Origin: Pilimelia terevasa | GTDB taxonomy: Bacteria > Actinomycetota > Actinomycetes > Mycobacteriales > Micromonosporaceae | Length of the DNA: 64,000 nt | NCBI RefSeq assembly: GCF_014647915.1 | Contig: NZ_BMQC01000002.1 | Location: 124,001 to 188,000, forward strand | Direction: 5' to 3' | Shown here: piece after piece, positions 7,730 to 15,743 of the stretch | Layout: each line of letters starts with the position of its first letter | Numbering within the stretch: the stretch's first letter is position 1 | The notes under the pieces: model-generated | Told to the model about the DNA's origin: nothing | Databases searched by the model: none | Seen by the model: only the letters and a program-made list of their open reading frames with translations | Program-made: the position numbers and the translations under genes

Positions 7730-9231
7730 GCGCCCTGGCCCGGGCACAGGCGGCGGCCACCGGCGTGGCCCAGCCGCTCACCACCGTCGGCCACCTGCAC
7801 GCGGCCGCCGCGCCGCTGGTGTGTGTACCGCTGGCCCTGGCGGGCGAGACGCTCGCGCCGCTCGCCGCGCTCGTGGGCACGGACCGCGCCGCGCCGCGCC
7901 TGCTGGTGGTGCCGCAGCCGCGCAACCGGGACCTGCGGTTCGCCTTCGCCGCGGCGCTCGCCGCCGAGGTGCTGCCCTATCTCGACGCCCGCCGGGGCGC
8001 CACCGAGGACGTGCCCGCCGACCGCGGGCGGCAGGTCCGGGTGCGGTACCTGGACGCCCCGCAGGTGTGGGTGCCCAACCCCGGCGGCGTGGAGTTCGTC
8101 CGGCTGCTGGGCCGGTCGCTGCGGTTCCGGCGCACCGACGGGGAACACCCCGTGCCGGCGGCGGTACCGCGGCTGGGCTGCTGGCTGACGTTCCTCGCCG
8201 ACCGGGCGGAGCTGCCCGGCTCGGCCCTGCTGGTGGCCGCCACCGCGGCGCTGGGCGCGCACTGGGCGACCGGGCAGAGCGCCGTGGAGGACGCGCACCT
8301 GCCGGCCCTGCTGGCCTGGATCGACCCGCCGGAGGGCCGCACCGGGGCGGGTGCCGCCGCGGCGGCCGAGGACCCTGCCGTCACCCCGCCGGCCGGCCCG
8401 GCGACGGACCCGGCGTTCGACCGCGACGTGCTGGCGCCGCTGGTCGCGGCGTACGACCGCGGCGCCCCCGACGCGCCCGGCCGGCTGGCGGCGGCGCTGC
8501 GCGGCCAGTTGACTCCGGCCTGGGACGCGGTGTGGCGGGCGTACGACCTGCTGGCCGCCCTGCCGCCGGGCGCCACGGTCGCCGCCCGCTGGGGGCAGGA
8601 CCGGGACGCCTTCACCGGCTACGCCGCCCACCTGGACGAGGGCGGCCTGCCGCAGCCGCGCCACGACTCGGCGGTGGCCGCCGCGGCCCGCCTGCACCGG
8701 CTGGAGCGGGCGGCGGCGACCTACGCGCTCCAGCGGGCGTACGACGACCCGCTCGTGCTCGCCGACCACCGGCTGGCGGGGGAGGCGTTCCGCGGCGAGG
8801 TGGTGCTCGCCGACCCGACCCGGGTCGACGACAGCGGCCGCCGGCCCGTGCTGCGACCCCGGATCACGGTGCGGTCGGCGGACCCGCTGCACCTGGCCCC
8901 CGGTACCGCGCTGTGCGCCCCCGGCCGCCCGAAGCAGCGGGCGACGCTGGTCTCGGTCGAGGGCCGCGACGCCGTCCTCGAACTGCGCGGCGGCATGGGG
9001 CGCGGCCGGACGCCCGAGGCGGGCTCGGTACCGGAGGTGGGCGAGGTCGTCACGTACACGACGCTCACCGACGCCTTCGCCCCCGCACCGGCGTTCCCGG
9101 CCCCCGAGGACACCCCGTGGACACACGGCGGCCCGCCGGCCGACCCCGCCGGCGGCGACCCGCGGGGCGGTGCCGAGGTACCGGGCGACCCGCCGGCCGG
9201 CGCGCCACCCGAGCCGGTGCCGGCCGGCTGA
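7717..9231 (+). CDS. Unrecognised 504-residue protein between nuclease and helicase genes
   Basis: The GTG at 7717 (or 7723) overlaps the nuclease gene end. The product is soluble with no signal peptide or Walker motif. The N-terminal part has VGHLHAAAAPLVCVPLALAG and RLLVVPQPRNRDLRFAFAAA. A DGEHPVPAAVPRLGCWLTFL segment follows, then a helical middle (DRDVLAPLVAAYDRG). The end looks like a beta barrel (PRITVRSADPLHLAPGTALC, AVLELRGGMGRGRTPEAGSV). In Dna2/Upf1-like helicases a beta-barrel (1B or stalk) region accompanies the motor, so this could be a detached accessory part of a split nuclease-helicase. That is inference from context; I recognise no named domain. The last 50 residues are Pro/Gly-rich. 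Confidence 0.75.
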   Translation: MGVLSALARAQAAATGVAQPLTTVGHLHAAAAPLVCVPLALAGETLAPLAALVGTDRAAPRLLVVPQPRNRDLRFAFAAALAAEVLPYLDARRGATEDVPADRGRQVRVRYLDAPQVWVPNPGGVEFVRLLGRSLRFRRTDGEHPVPAAVPRLGCWLTFLADRAELPGSALLVAATAALGAHWATGQSAVEDAHLPALLAWIDPPEGRTGAGAAAAAEDPAVTPPAGPATDPAFDRDVLAPLVAAYDRGAPDAPGRLAAALRGQLTPAWDAVWRAYDLLAALPPGATVAARWGQDRDAFTGYAAHLDEGGLPQPRHDSAVAAAARLHRLERAAATYALQRAYDDPLVLADHRLAGEAFRGEVVLADPTRVDDSGRRPVLRPRITVRSADPLHLAPGTALCAPGRPKQRATLVSVEGRDAVLELRGGMGRGRTPEAGSVPEVGEVVTYTTLTDAFAPAPAFPAPEDTPWTHGGPPADPAGGDPRGGAEVPGDPPAGAPPEPVPAG

Positions 9232-9335
9232 CCGCCCGGTCGACGCCCGGCCGGCGGGCGGGCGCGCGGGCGGCGCGGTGCCGGCCGGTCGGCGGGCCGC
9301 GCCGGTGCGGCGGGCCGGTGTGGCAGGCTGCCGGG

Positions 9336-10634
9336 ATGGAATCGACCGCCGCGGCGCGCGCCCGGGAGGTGACCGACGCGGTCCTCGCCGACCTGGCCGC
9401 GGGCGTCCACCGCGGCGTGGTCGTGGACTCGCCGCCGGGCGCCGGCAAGTCCACCCTCGTCGTGCGCGCCGCCCGGGAACTCGCCGCCACCGGCGCCGCG
9501 ACGATGATCGTGGCGCAGACCAACGAGCAGGTCGACGACCTCGTCGACCGCATCGCCGGTGCCGACGACCGGCTGCGGCTGGGCCGGCTGTCCGCCGCCG
9601 ACTACCGGCCGACGCCGCGGGTGGCCCGGCACCGCAACGTCCGCGTCGCCGCCAAGCCCGCCGACCTCGACGCGCCGGCCGTGACCGTGGGTACCGCCGC
9701 CAAGTGGGCGACCGTCGCCGAGGGCACCTGGCCGTGGGCGATCGTGGACGAGGCGTACCAGATGCGCGCCGACGCCCTGCTGCGCGTGGCCCCCCGCTTC
9801 GACCGCGCGCTCTTCGTCGGCGACCCCGGCCAGCTCGACCCGTTCTCCACCGTGGACACCGGCCGGTGGACCGGCGTGAGCTGGGACCCGATGCAGAGCG
9901 CCGTCGCCGTCCTGCTGCGGCACAACCCGGACCTGCCGCTCCACCGGCTGCCGGTGTCGTGGCGGCTGCCGCCCTCGGCGGCGGCGGTCGTGGCCGAGGC
10001 GTTCTACCCCGACGCCCCGTTCACCGCCGGCACCGCGCCGGGGGTGCGGCGCTGGGCGCTGGACGGCCCCCCGGTCGACGCGTACGACGACACCCTCGAC
10101 ACCGCCGCGCGGACGGGCTGGGCGCTGCACTCCCTGCCGCCCGCGTTCACGCCGCGCACCGACGCGGAGGCCGCCGCCGCCTGCGCCGCGCTCGCCGGTC
10201 GGCTGCTGAGCCGCGGCGCCACGGCCACCTGCGAGCGGACCACCGCGCCGGTCACCGCGGAGCGGATCGCGGTCGGCGCGGCCCACCGGGACCAGGTCGC
10301 CGCCATCCGGTCCGCCCTGCCGCCGCACGCCGCGCAGGTCACGGTGGACACCGCCAACCGGCTCCAGGGCCGGGAGTACGACGTGACGATCGTGCTGCAC
10401 CCGCTGTCGGGCCGGCGGGACGCGACCGCGTTCCACCTGGAGGCCGGCCGGCTGTGCGTGCTGACGAGCCGGCACCGGCAGGCGTGCGTGGTGGTGGCCA
10501 GGGCGGGGATCCCCGCCCTGCTGGACGCGTACCCGTCGCGGGAGCCGGTGCACCTGGACACGCCGGTCCGCTTCCCGGACGGCTGGGCCGCCCACCACGC
10601 GCTCCTGGAGCACCTGGCGGCCACCGCCCACTGA
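9336..10634 (+). CDS. Compact SF1 (Upf1/Dna2-like) helicase
   Basis: A 432-residue ATPase with superfamily-1 motifs in order: Walker A SPPGAGKST (GAGKS 35-39), motif Ia region TMIVAQTNEQVDDLVDRI, Walker B AIVDEAYQM (D138-E139), motif III VGDPGQLD (161-168), motif IV-like LPVSWRLPPS, motif V TANRLQGREYDVTIVL and motif VI TSRHRQACVVV. It lacks an N-terminal nuclease or accessory domain, so it is a bare motor much shorter than Dna2 or Upf1. It lies 104 bases after the 504-residue gene on the same strand. Together with the upstream nuclease it resembles a Dna2-like enzyme split into separate proteins. Likely substrates are DNA ends or RNA-DNA structures; the sequence does not say which. Confidence 0.88.
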   Translation: MESTAAARAREVTDAVLADLAAGVHRGVVVDSPPGAGKSTLVVRAARELAATGAATMIVAQTNEQVDDLVDRIAGADDRLRLGRLSAADYRPTPRVARHRNVRVAAKPADLDAPAVTVGTAAKWATVAEGTWPWAIVDEAYQMRADALLRVAPRFDRALFVGDPGQLDPFSTVDTGRWTGVSWDPMQSAVAVLLRHNPDLPLHRLPVSWRLPPSAAAVVAEAFYPDAPFTAGTAPGVRRWALDGPPVDAYDDTLDTAARTGWALHSLPPAFTPRTDAEAAAACAALAGRLLSRGATATCERTTAPVTAERIAVGAAHRDQVAAIRSALPPHAAQVTVDTANRLQGREYDVTIVLHPLSGRRDATAFHLEAGRLCVLTSRHRQACVVVARAGIPALLDAYPSREPVHLDTPVRFPDGWAAHHALLEHLAATAH

Positions 10635-10729
10635 CGGCCACCCCAGATTAACTGCCGCTCGAACACGACCGATCGATGCCACTCGTCGTAATGATGGGGC
10701 GATCGGTGACCAGGATCTGGAGGCTCTGA

Positions 10730-11077
10730 GTGGAAAGTTGGCAACTACATCTAGGTGTTCTACGTGAGCGCCGCATGTACTGGTTCTTGCTGGTCGCCCA
10801 TCGATTTCTGCTCTTGGGTCTCGCGCTGACGTTAATGGTTGGCGTATCGGCAGCATCCGGTAACCGATGGTCGTGGATGGAGCCGGTATTCTTCGTTGCC
10901 TTTGCCATGGTGGGAGCTGGTGTCGTGTTGGCGTGGACTAGTAGTATCTCTTTGAACAATGAAATGCGCGTCATAATCGCGCAGTTTGGAAATTCTACAA
11001 CAATCCAGTTGGCCTACTACCGAATGCTTTTTCGTGATGTGTTTTGCCTGCCGGGCGGGTCGCCTGGTCGGCGGTAG
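10730..11077 (+). CDS. Small two-helix membrane protein, possibly 3'-truncated
   Basis: A 115-residue product from a GTG. A short polar N-terminus (MESWQLHLGVLRERRMYW) precedes two hydrophobic helices (about 17-39 and 50-70), then a cytoplasmic segment with NNEMRVIIAQFGNSTTIQLA. Base composition is much less GC-rich than the flanks, with ATA-, TTT- and AAT-type codons rare elsewhere here, so it was probably acquired. The last ten or so residues (CLPGGSPGRR) fall where GC-rich sequence resumes, suggesting the original 3' end was replaced. No family recognised; helix, helix and soluble tail is a layout also seen in small effector or sensor proteins. Confidence 0.55.
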   Translation: MESWQLHLGVLRERRMYWFLLVAHRFLLLGLALTLMVGVSAASGNRWSWMEPVFFVAFAMVGAGVVLAWTSSISLNNEMRVIIAQFGNSTTIQLAYYRMLFRDVFCLPGGSPGRR

Positions 11078-11134
11078 TCCCCAACCGCTGAGCCTTACGT
11101 AGGGTCGGCCGGCGTTTGAGTGGGTCAGTCACGC

Positions 11135-11509
11135 ATGGATCGACAGATGGAACTGGGTGCAATGGCGATAGTTGACGCAGTTGAGGAAGTGCGCAACAAC
11201 AGCAGGTACTACATACGACAAATTGCGGCGTTGAGGCTAGCGTTCGGCGCTTTCTTGGGTGCCATGCTCGGCATTCCGTTGATGGGTCTCGTCGGTATCC
11301 GGGGTCTTCCGCTCGGCCTTGTTTTCGGGATCCTTTTTATCGTCGCTATCATTGGAATAATAATTATTGTGACTGCCGTGCGTCGTGTCACCTTGCTGTC
11401 AAGGTCGGTGTTTCGTCGTGAGGGTGTAGATGCCCCGGAGGGGTCGGTGGCCATGTTTCGAATGGCCTTGCGGGATCTGATTCCGGGGCAGCGCCGCCGA
11501 AACCGTTAG
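11135..11509 (+). CDS. Small two-helix membrane protein
   Basis: About 124 residues from the ATG at 11135 (an in-frame GTG at 11120 would add five). The N-terminal soluble part (MDRQMELGAMAIVDAVEEVR) is helical and charged. Two adjacent hydrophobic hairpin helices follow (LAFGAFLGAMLGIPLMGLVG and GLVFGILFIVAIIGIIIIV), then a basic tail (ending GQRRRNR). Base composition is low-GC like its neighbour, so the two probably arrived together. I do not recognise the family. Placement next to a broken transposase supports transfer. Confidence 0.6.
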   Translation: MDRQMELGAMAIVDAVEEVRNNSRYYIRQIAALRLAFGAFLGAMLGIPLMGLVGIRGLPLGLVFGILFIVAIIGIIIIVTAVRRVTLLSRSVFRREGVDAPEGSVAMFRMALRDLIPGQRRRNR

Positions 11510-11580
11510 GATGGTGCAACAAGTACGGCAGGCAATTGGCCATAGCAATTTGTTTATGAAGCTTCTCTGTCGTGAGGGGG

Positions 11581-11985
11581 AGTGCTCGGTCAAGGTCACG
11601 GGCTGCGGGAATGTACCCGCCGCTTCGGCTGGGCACTGAACACCGTGAGGCGTTACGCCCGCGCGAGCGCAAATCTACTGGTCCGCTACGTCGACCAAGG
11701 CCACGCGGCCGCGGTACGTAACCACCCTCGCCACGCGAGATGGTCTCGTGGCTGACAGCCAGCCCGCTGATCTGCCGGCGCGCTATCGCAATATCCGGAA
11801 GATCTCCTCACCGCGCACGGACACCTGACTGCCCTCGCCGAGCGCGTGAAGCAATTCGTCGACCTGCTCACCGACCGCCGCGACGACGGCCTCGACGCCT
11901 GGATGAGCGCGTCGTCAACGCCGACGACTCACCAGCCCTCTTCAGCTTCGCGATCGCCTATTCTGCGCCAGAGCCGTCAACTTGA
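11581..11985 (+). pseudogene. ISL3-family transposase remnant
   Basis: Two separated pieces of one transposase. The frame through 11603 reads LRECTRRFGWALNTVRRYAR, like the helix-turn-helix of ISL3 transposases, and ends at a stop near 11757. From about 11790 another piece reads LTAHGHLTALAERVKQFVDL then LTDRRDDGLDAWM, matching the C-terminal region of that family. It then needs a frame change to continue as RVVNADDSPALFSFAI. The central DDE core is missing and terminal repeats were not found. The element is dead. It borders the lower-GC patch on its right side, so it may mark how that patch arrived. Confidence 0.65.
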
Positions 11986-12002
11986 CAGACCTTGGCGGCT
12001 CC

Positions 12003-13106
12003 CTAAGCGGGGGCGAGGTCGCCGGGCGGGCCCTGGGTGGGGATGCGCGGGCGGCCCTGCGCGGTGTTCCGCGGCCGGCCCTGTGCCGTGACGGCCGGCG
12101 GCGGTGTGGCCACGCGCATCGCCGGCTCGGCCGGCGGCGTCGGTGCGATGCCGGCGAGGTGCGCGGCCATGACCGAGATCAGCTCGTACGACACCCGGGC
12201 GCCGGCCATGCCGGTGATCTCCGCGTGGTCGTACGCCGGGGCGACCTCGACCAGGTCGGCGGAGACGACGTTCAGCCCGGCCATGCCGCGCAGGATCGCG
12301 AGCAGTTCGCGGCTGCTCAGGCCGCCGCACTCGGGGGTGCCGGTACCGGGGGCGAAGGCGGGGTCGAGGACGTCGATGTCGACCGAGACGTAGACGGGGC
12401 GGTCGCCGAGGCGGGCGCGCATCCGCTCGACGACGCCGTCGATGCCCAGGTCGTCGATCCACTCGCCGTAGACGATCTCGAAACCGAGGTCGGCGTCGGC
12501 GGTCAGGTCGGCCTTGTCGAACTGCGGGCCGCGGATGCCGATGTGCAGGCAGTGGTCGCGGTCCAGGTAGCCGGCCTCGGCGGCGCGGCGGAACGGCGTG
12601 CCGTGCGAGTGGCACTGGCCGAAGTCGATGTCCCACGTGTCGAGGTGGGCGTCGAAGTGCACGACGGCCACGGGGCCGTGCTTCTCGGCCACGGCGCGCA
12701 GCAGGGGGAAGGCGATCGAGTGGTCGCCGCCGATGGTCATGAGGCGGGCGCCGGTGGCGAGCAGGTCGCGGGCGCCCTGCGTGATCGACTCGATGGTCTC
12801 GGCCATGTCGAACGGGTTGACCGGGATGTCCCCGGCGTCCGCGATCTGGAACTCCGTCAGCGGCGCGAGGTCCAGCATGTGGTGGTACGGCCGCAGCAGC
12901 ATGGAGGACTGCCGGACGTGGTTCGGGCCGAACCGTGCGCCGGGGCGGTAGGTCACGCCCGAGTCGAACGGGACGCCGACGACGGCGATGTCCGCGCGCG
13001 GCACCTGGTCGAGCCGGGGGAGCCGGGCGAAGGTGGTCGCGTTGACGTACCGGGGCGAGTGCGTGGCGTCCGGCGGGCCGACGGGGGTGGGGCGGCCGTT
13101 GATCAT
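12003..13106 (-). CDS. speB: Agmatinase-family ureohydrolase
   Basis: A 367-residue manganese ureohydrolase that should release urea from agmatine (to putrescine) or a related guanidino acid. The metal-binding motifs are intact: [21 protein letters not shown] and [11 protein letters not shown], with the nearby [12 protein letters not shown] of agmatinases. The ATG at 13104-13106 gives the usual N-terminus ([14 protein letters not shown]). After the catalytic fold ends ([10 protein letters not shown]) there is an unusual 45-residue Pro/Gln/Arg tail with AQGRPR-type repeats. It stands alone, without other polyamine genes, so agmatine is the best guess while guanidinobutyrate or guanidinopropionate cannot be excluded. 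Confidence 0.88.
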   Translation of the reverse strand: MINGRPTPVGPPDATHSPRYVNATTFARLPRLDQVPRADIAVVGVPFDSGVTYRPGARFGPNHVRQSSMLLRPYHHMLDLAPLTEFQIADAGDIPVNPFDMAETIESITQGARDLLATGARLMTIGGDHSIAFPLLRAVAEKHGPVAVVHFDAHLDTWDIDFGQCHSHGTPFRRAAEAGYLDRDHCLHIGIRGPQFDKADLTADADLGFEIVYGEWIDDLGIDGVVERMRARLGDRPVYVSVDIDVLDPAFAPGTGTPECGGLSSRELLAILRGMAGLNVVSADLVEVAPAYDHAEITGMAGARVSYELISVMAAHLAGIAPTPPAEPAMRVATPPPAVTAQGRPRNTAQGRPRIPTQGPPGDLAPA

Positions 13107-13387
13107 CGTTGCCCTTCGGGGGTCGTGCGAGGGGGTCGGTGCCGGCGTCACGGGGGCCGGCGATCGGGACGCTAGCACGACTGTCACTGCGCGCGGACCG
13201 GTCGGGTGCGCGCAACGTGGCGCCCGTACGGCGTCGGCTGCCGCCTGGTCGGCGGGTGCACGACACCGGCCGGCCGACGGCCCCGCGGACGGCGCTGCGG
13301 GCGGCGGCGGAACCCCGGGGGCGGCGGGGCGGGGCCGGTGCGCCGCGCGGCCGGAAGTGGCCACGGCCGCGCGGGCACCGGCGCGGG

Positions 13388-13672
13388 TCAGTCCAGGATC
13401 TTGACGTCGCGGGTGAAGTACACGCGGTCGGCGATGGTCCGGGCGTCCGGTTTGGGCTCGGGATAGTAGACGACGGCGTTCTCGGCGTGTTCGCCGTCCA
13501 GTTCCAGGGAGTAGTACGACGCGCGCCCCTTCCACAGGCACACGGTGTGCTTCTCGGACGGACGGAGGACATCCTCGCGCACCGAGGCGCGCGGGAAGTA
13601 CTTGTTGCCCTCCAACACCACGATGTCATCGCTCTCGGCGATGACCACGTCGTTCCACACGGCCTTCGGCAT
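13388..13672 (-). CDS. DUF427 protein
   Basis: A 94-residue protein matching DUF427 throughout: [48 protein letters not shown] and [12 protein letters not shown]. The family is a small beta-rich fold of unknown function, widespread in actinobacteria. The length is normal and nothing is missing. The 281 bases between it and the agmatinase start hold no gene that I recognise. Confidence 0.88.
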   Translation of the reverse strand: MPKAVWNDVVIAESDDIVVLEGNKYFPRASVREDVLRPSEKHTVCLWKGRASYYSLELDGEHAENAVVYYPEPKPDARTIADRVYFTRDVKILD

Positions 13673-13815
13673 CCTTCAACGCTAACGCGCTCCGGCGCCC
13701 TCTGCCCCTAATCACCCCGAATTGCCCGAAGCCCCCTGCCGGTCGACCCGGGGACGCCCCCGCGATGGCAGGACGCGCGGGCGGAAACCGCCGAAAATTC
13801 CCGGAGAACCGCCGC

Positions 13816-14193
13816 TCACACCGTCGGCACGGGGGGCGCGAGCTGCTGCTCGACCGCCGCCAGCAGGTCCTCCGGGGTGAACGGCTTGACCAGGACGGCG
13901 CTGGCGCCGACCTCCCGGGCCCGGTGGTCCTGCGGGTTGATCACGCCCGTGACGAGCACGACGGGGGTGTCCGGGCGGGCCGGGTCCCGGCGGATCTCGT
14001 CGCAGAGCAGGAAGCCGTTGATCAGCGGCATGTCGACGTCGGTGAGGACCAGGTCCGGGCGGTGCTCCCGGAAGTCCCGCAGGGCGGTCTCGCCGTCCGG
14101 GGCGGTGACCACCTGGTGGCCCGCCCGGCCCAGGACCCGCGCGAGCACCTCCCGCGCGGCCGGCTCGTCGTCCGCGGCCAGGATCAACGCCAT
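13816..14193 (-). CDS. Stand-alone response-regulator receiver (CheY-like)
   Basis: A 125-residue single receiver domain with no output domain. The acidic pair is DDE (8-10), the phospho-acceptor is D52 (LVLTDVDMP), and the conserved lysine sits in VLVKPFTPEDLL. The ATG at 14191-14193 follows a GAGAGGGG ribosome binding site, so the longer open frame upstream is rejected. It is divergent from a GAF-kinase-like gene about 155 bases away. Because that neighbour has lost kinase residues, the receiver is probably phosphorylated by another kinase. Confidence 0.88.
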   Translation of the reverse strand: MALILAADDEPAAREVLARVLGRAGHQVVTAPDGETALRDFREHRPDLVLTDVDMPLINGFLLCDEIRRDPARPDTPVVLVTGVINPQDHRAREVGASAVLVKPFTPEDLLAAVEQQLAPPVPTV

Positions 14194-14348
14194 CGCGTGC
14201 CCCTCTCGCCCGGCCGCCCGTGTCGTGCGGCACGGCGGTCGGCTCATACAGTACCGCGGTAAAACTACGAGATGTAGTGGCGCACCTACTTAACGTGTGT
14301 CTAGGTTTGTCTGACCGCACCGTGTACCAGCGCCGCAGGAGGTGGCTC

Positions 14349-15563
14349 ATGGCCACGCCGCAGAGCCCGCCGCAGCCCCCGGACGAGGCCGCCCGCATCG
14401 ACCGACTGCGGGAACTGGACATCCTCGACACCCCGCCCGACGAGGAGTTCGACCAGATCGTCGCGCTGGCGGCGCGGGTCTGCGGGACCCCGGTGTCGCT
14501 GGTCAGCCTGGTGGACGCCGACCGCCAGTGGTTCAAGGCCCGGATCGGCGTGGACGCCCAGGAGACGACCCGGGACCTGTCGTTCTGCGCGTACGCGATC
14601 CTCGGCAAGGACCTCATGGTGGTGCCCGATGTGCGCAGGGACGCCCGGTTCGCGGGCAACCCCGCCGTCACGAAGGAGCACGGCATCCGGTTCTACGCCG
14701 GGGCGCCACTGGTGACGACCGACGGGTTCTCCCTCGGGACGCTCTGCGTCGTCGACGGCGAGCCGCGCCGGCTCACCATCGACCAACTGCGCGCCATGCG
14801 CGCCCTGGCCCGCCAGGTCACGGCCCAACTGGAGCTGCGCCACTGCGCGAACCAGATCACCCAGGTCAGCCGGTACCGGCAGGAGGCCGACCGGCGGCTC
14901 GCCGACGTGATCAGCCTGGTCCGGGCGCAGTTGCGCGGCCCGCTGGCGGAGGTGCGCACGTACCTCGACCACCTGGCCGCCGGCGGGCAGGTGGACGCGG
15001 AGGTCGCCGCGCGGGCGGCCACGGCGGTCCACGACCACGCCTCGGGGCTGCGGGAACTGGTGGACGACCTCCTGGCGGTGGTCGGCGAGGAGGGGTCCGG
15101 CCTGCGGATGCGGCCCGTCGACCTCACCCGGCTCACCGCGCGGGCGGTCGACGCGGTCCGGCCGATCGCCGACGCCAAGGGCATCGGCATCCTGCACCGG
15201 GCCGGCCCCGAGCTGCCGATCCTGGCCGACCCGGTCCGGCTGGAGCAGGCGCTCGCCCACCTGCTGTTCTCCGCGGTCAAGTTCACCCCCGACGGCGGGC
15301 GGGTGAAGATCTCCACCGAGGCCAACCCCGGGCCCGGACTCCGGCTGGACGACCTGGAAGCGCCCGGCGGCGGACACCCGCACCTGTTCGAGCACCTGTA
15401 CCGCGGCGCGATCGGCTCCCCGGGCTCGCTGACGGTCGACGCCGGGCTCGCCGTCACCAAGCAGATCCTGGACGTCCACCACGTCACCCTGGCGCTGTCC
15501 GACCGGCCCGGCGACGGGACGAGTCTGCACCTGGTCTTCCCGCCCGGACCCGCCGTCGGTTGA
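14349..15563 (+). CDS. GAF-domain histidine-kinase-like protein, probable pseudokinase
   Basis: A 404-residue soluble protein. GAF domain at about 10-165: RLRELDILDTPPDEEFDQIV, VSLVDADRQWFKARIG, FCAYAIL, FYAGAPLVT and GTLCVVDGEPR, as in many phytochrome-like kinases. The dimerisation segment reads SLVRAQLRGPLAEVRTYLDH where SHELRTPL is expected, so the phospho-acceptor histidine is absent. The ATPase region is also degenerate: HLLFSAVKFTPDGG has Ser in place of the N-box Asn, no DxGxG follows, and the second glycine box is reduced to VDAGLAVTKQI. It keeps the fold but probably not catalysis. AGGAGGT precedes the ATG. Confidence 0.85.
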   Translation: MATPQSPPQPPDEAARIDRLRELDILDTPPDEEFDQIVALAARVCGTPVSLVSLVDADRQWFKARIGVDAQETTRDLSFCAYAILGKDLMVVPDVRRDARFAGNPAVTKEHGIRFYAGAPLVTTDGFSLGTLCVVDGEPRRLTIDQLRAMRALARQVTAQLELRHCANQITQVSRYRQEADRRLADVISLVRAQLRGPLAEVRTYLDHLAAGGQVDAEVAARAATAVHDHASGLRELVDDLLAVVGEEGSGLRMRPVDLTRLTARAVDAVRPIADAKGIGILHRAGPELPILADPVRLEQALAHLLFSAVKFTPDGGRVKISTEANPGPGLRLDDLEAPGGGHPHLFEHLYRGAIGSPGSLTVDAGLAVTKQILDVHHVTLALSDRPGDGTSLHLVFPPGPAVG

Positions 15564-15743
15564 CGGCCGGTTGCGCGACGGTTGTTTAGGGCGTCGATGC
15601 CGGCTGTTCCCTTCAGGTCGTCCGACCCGGACCGATGACTCACTCAACCCCCGGCGACCACCCCGGCGGAGGTGAGGAACGCAGGAATACCGGACGGCCA
15701 CCCAGGCCGTGCGGTGCGGACCCTTTCCCCCGGAGGAGCACGG

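Noticed and set aside
15564-15743. Riboswitch in the leader of the C1 protease
   Set aside because: The leader is long and contains GGTGAGGAACGCAGGAAT-like sequence, but I could not fit it to the c-di-AMP, c-di-GMP or cobalamin consensus.
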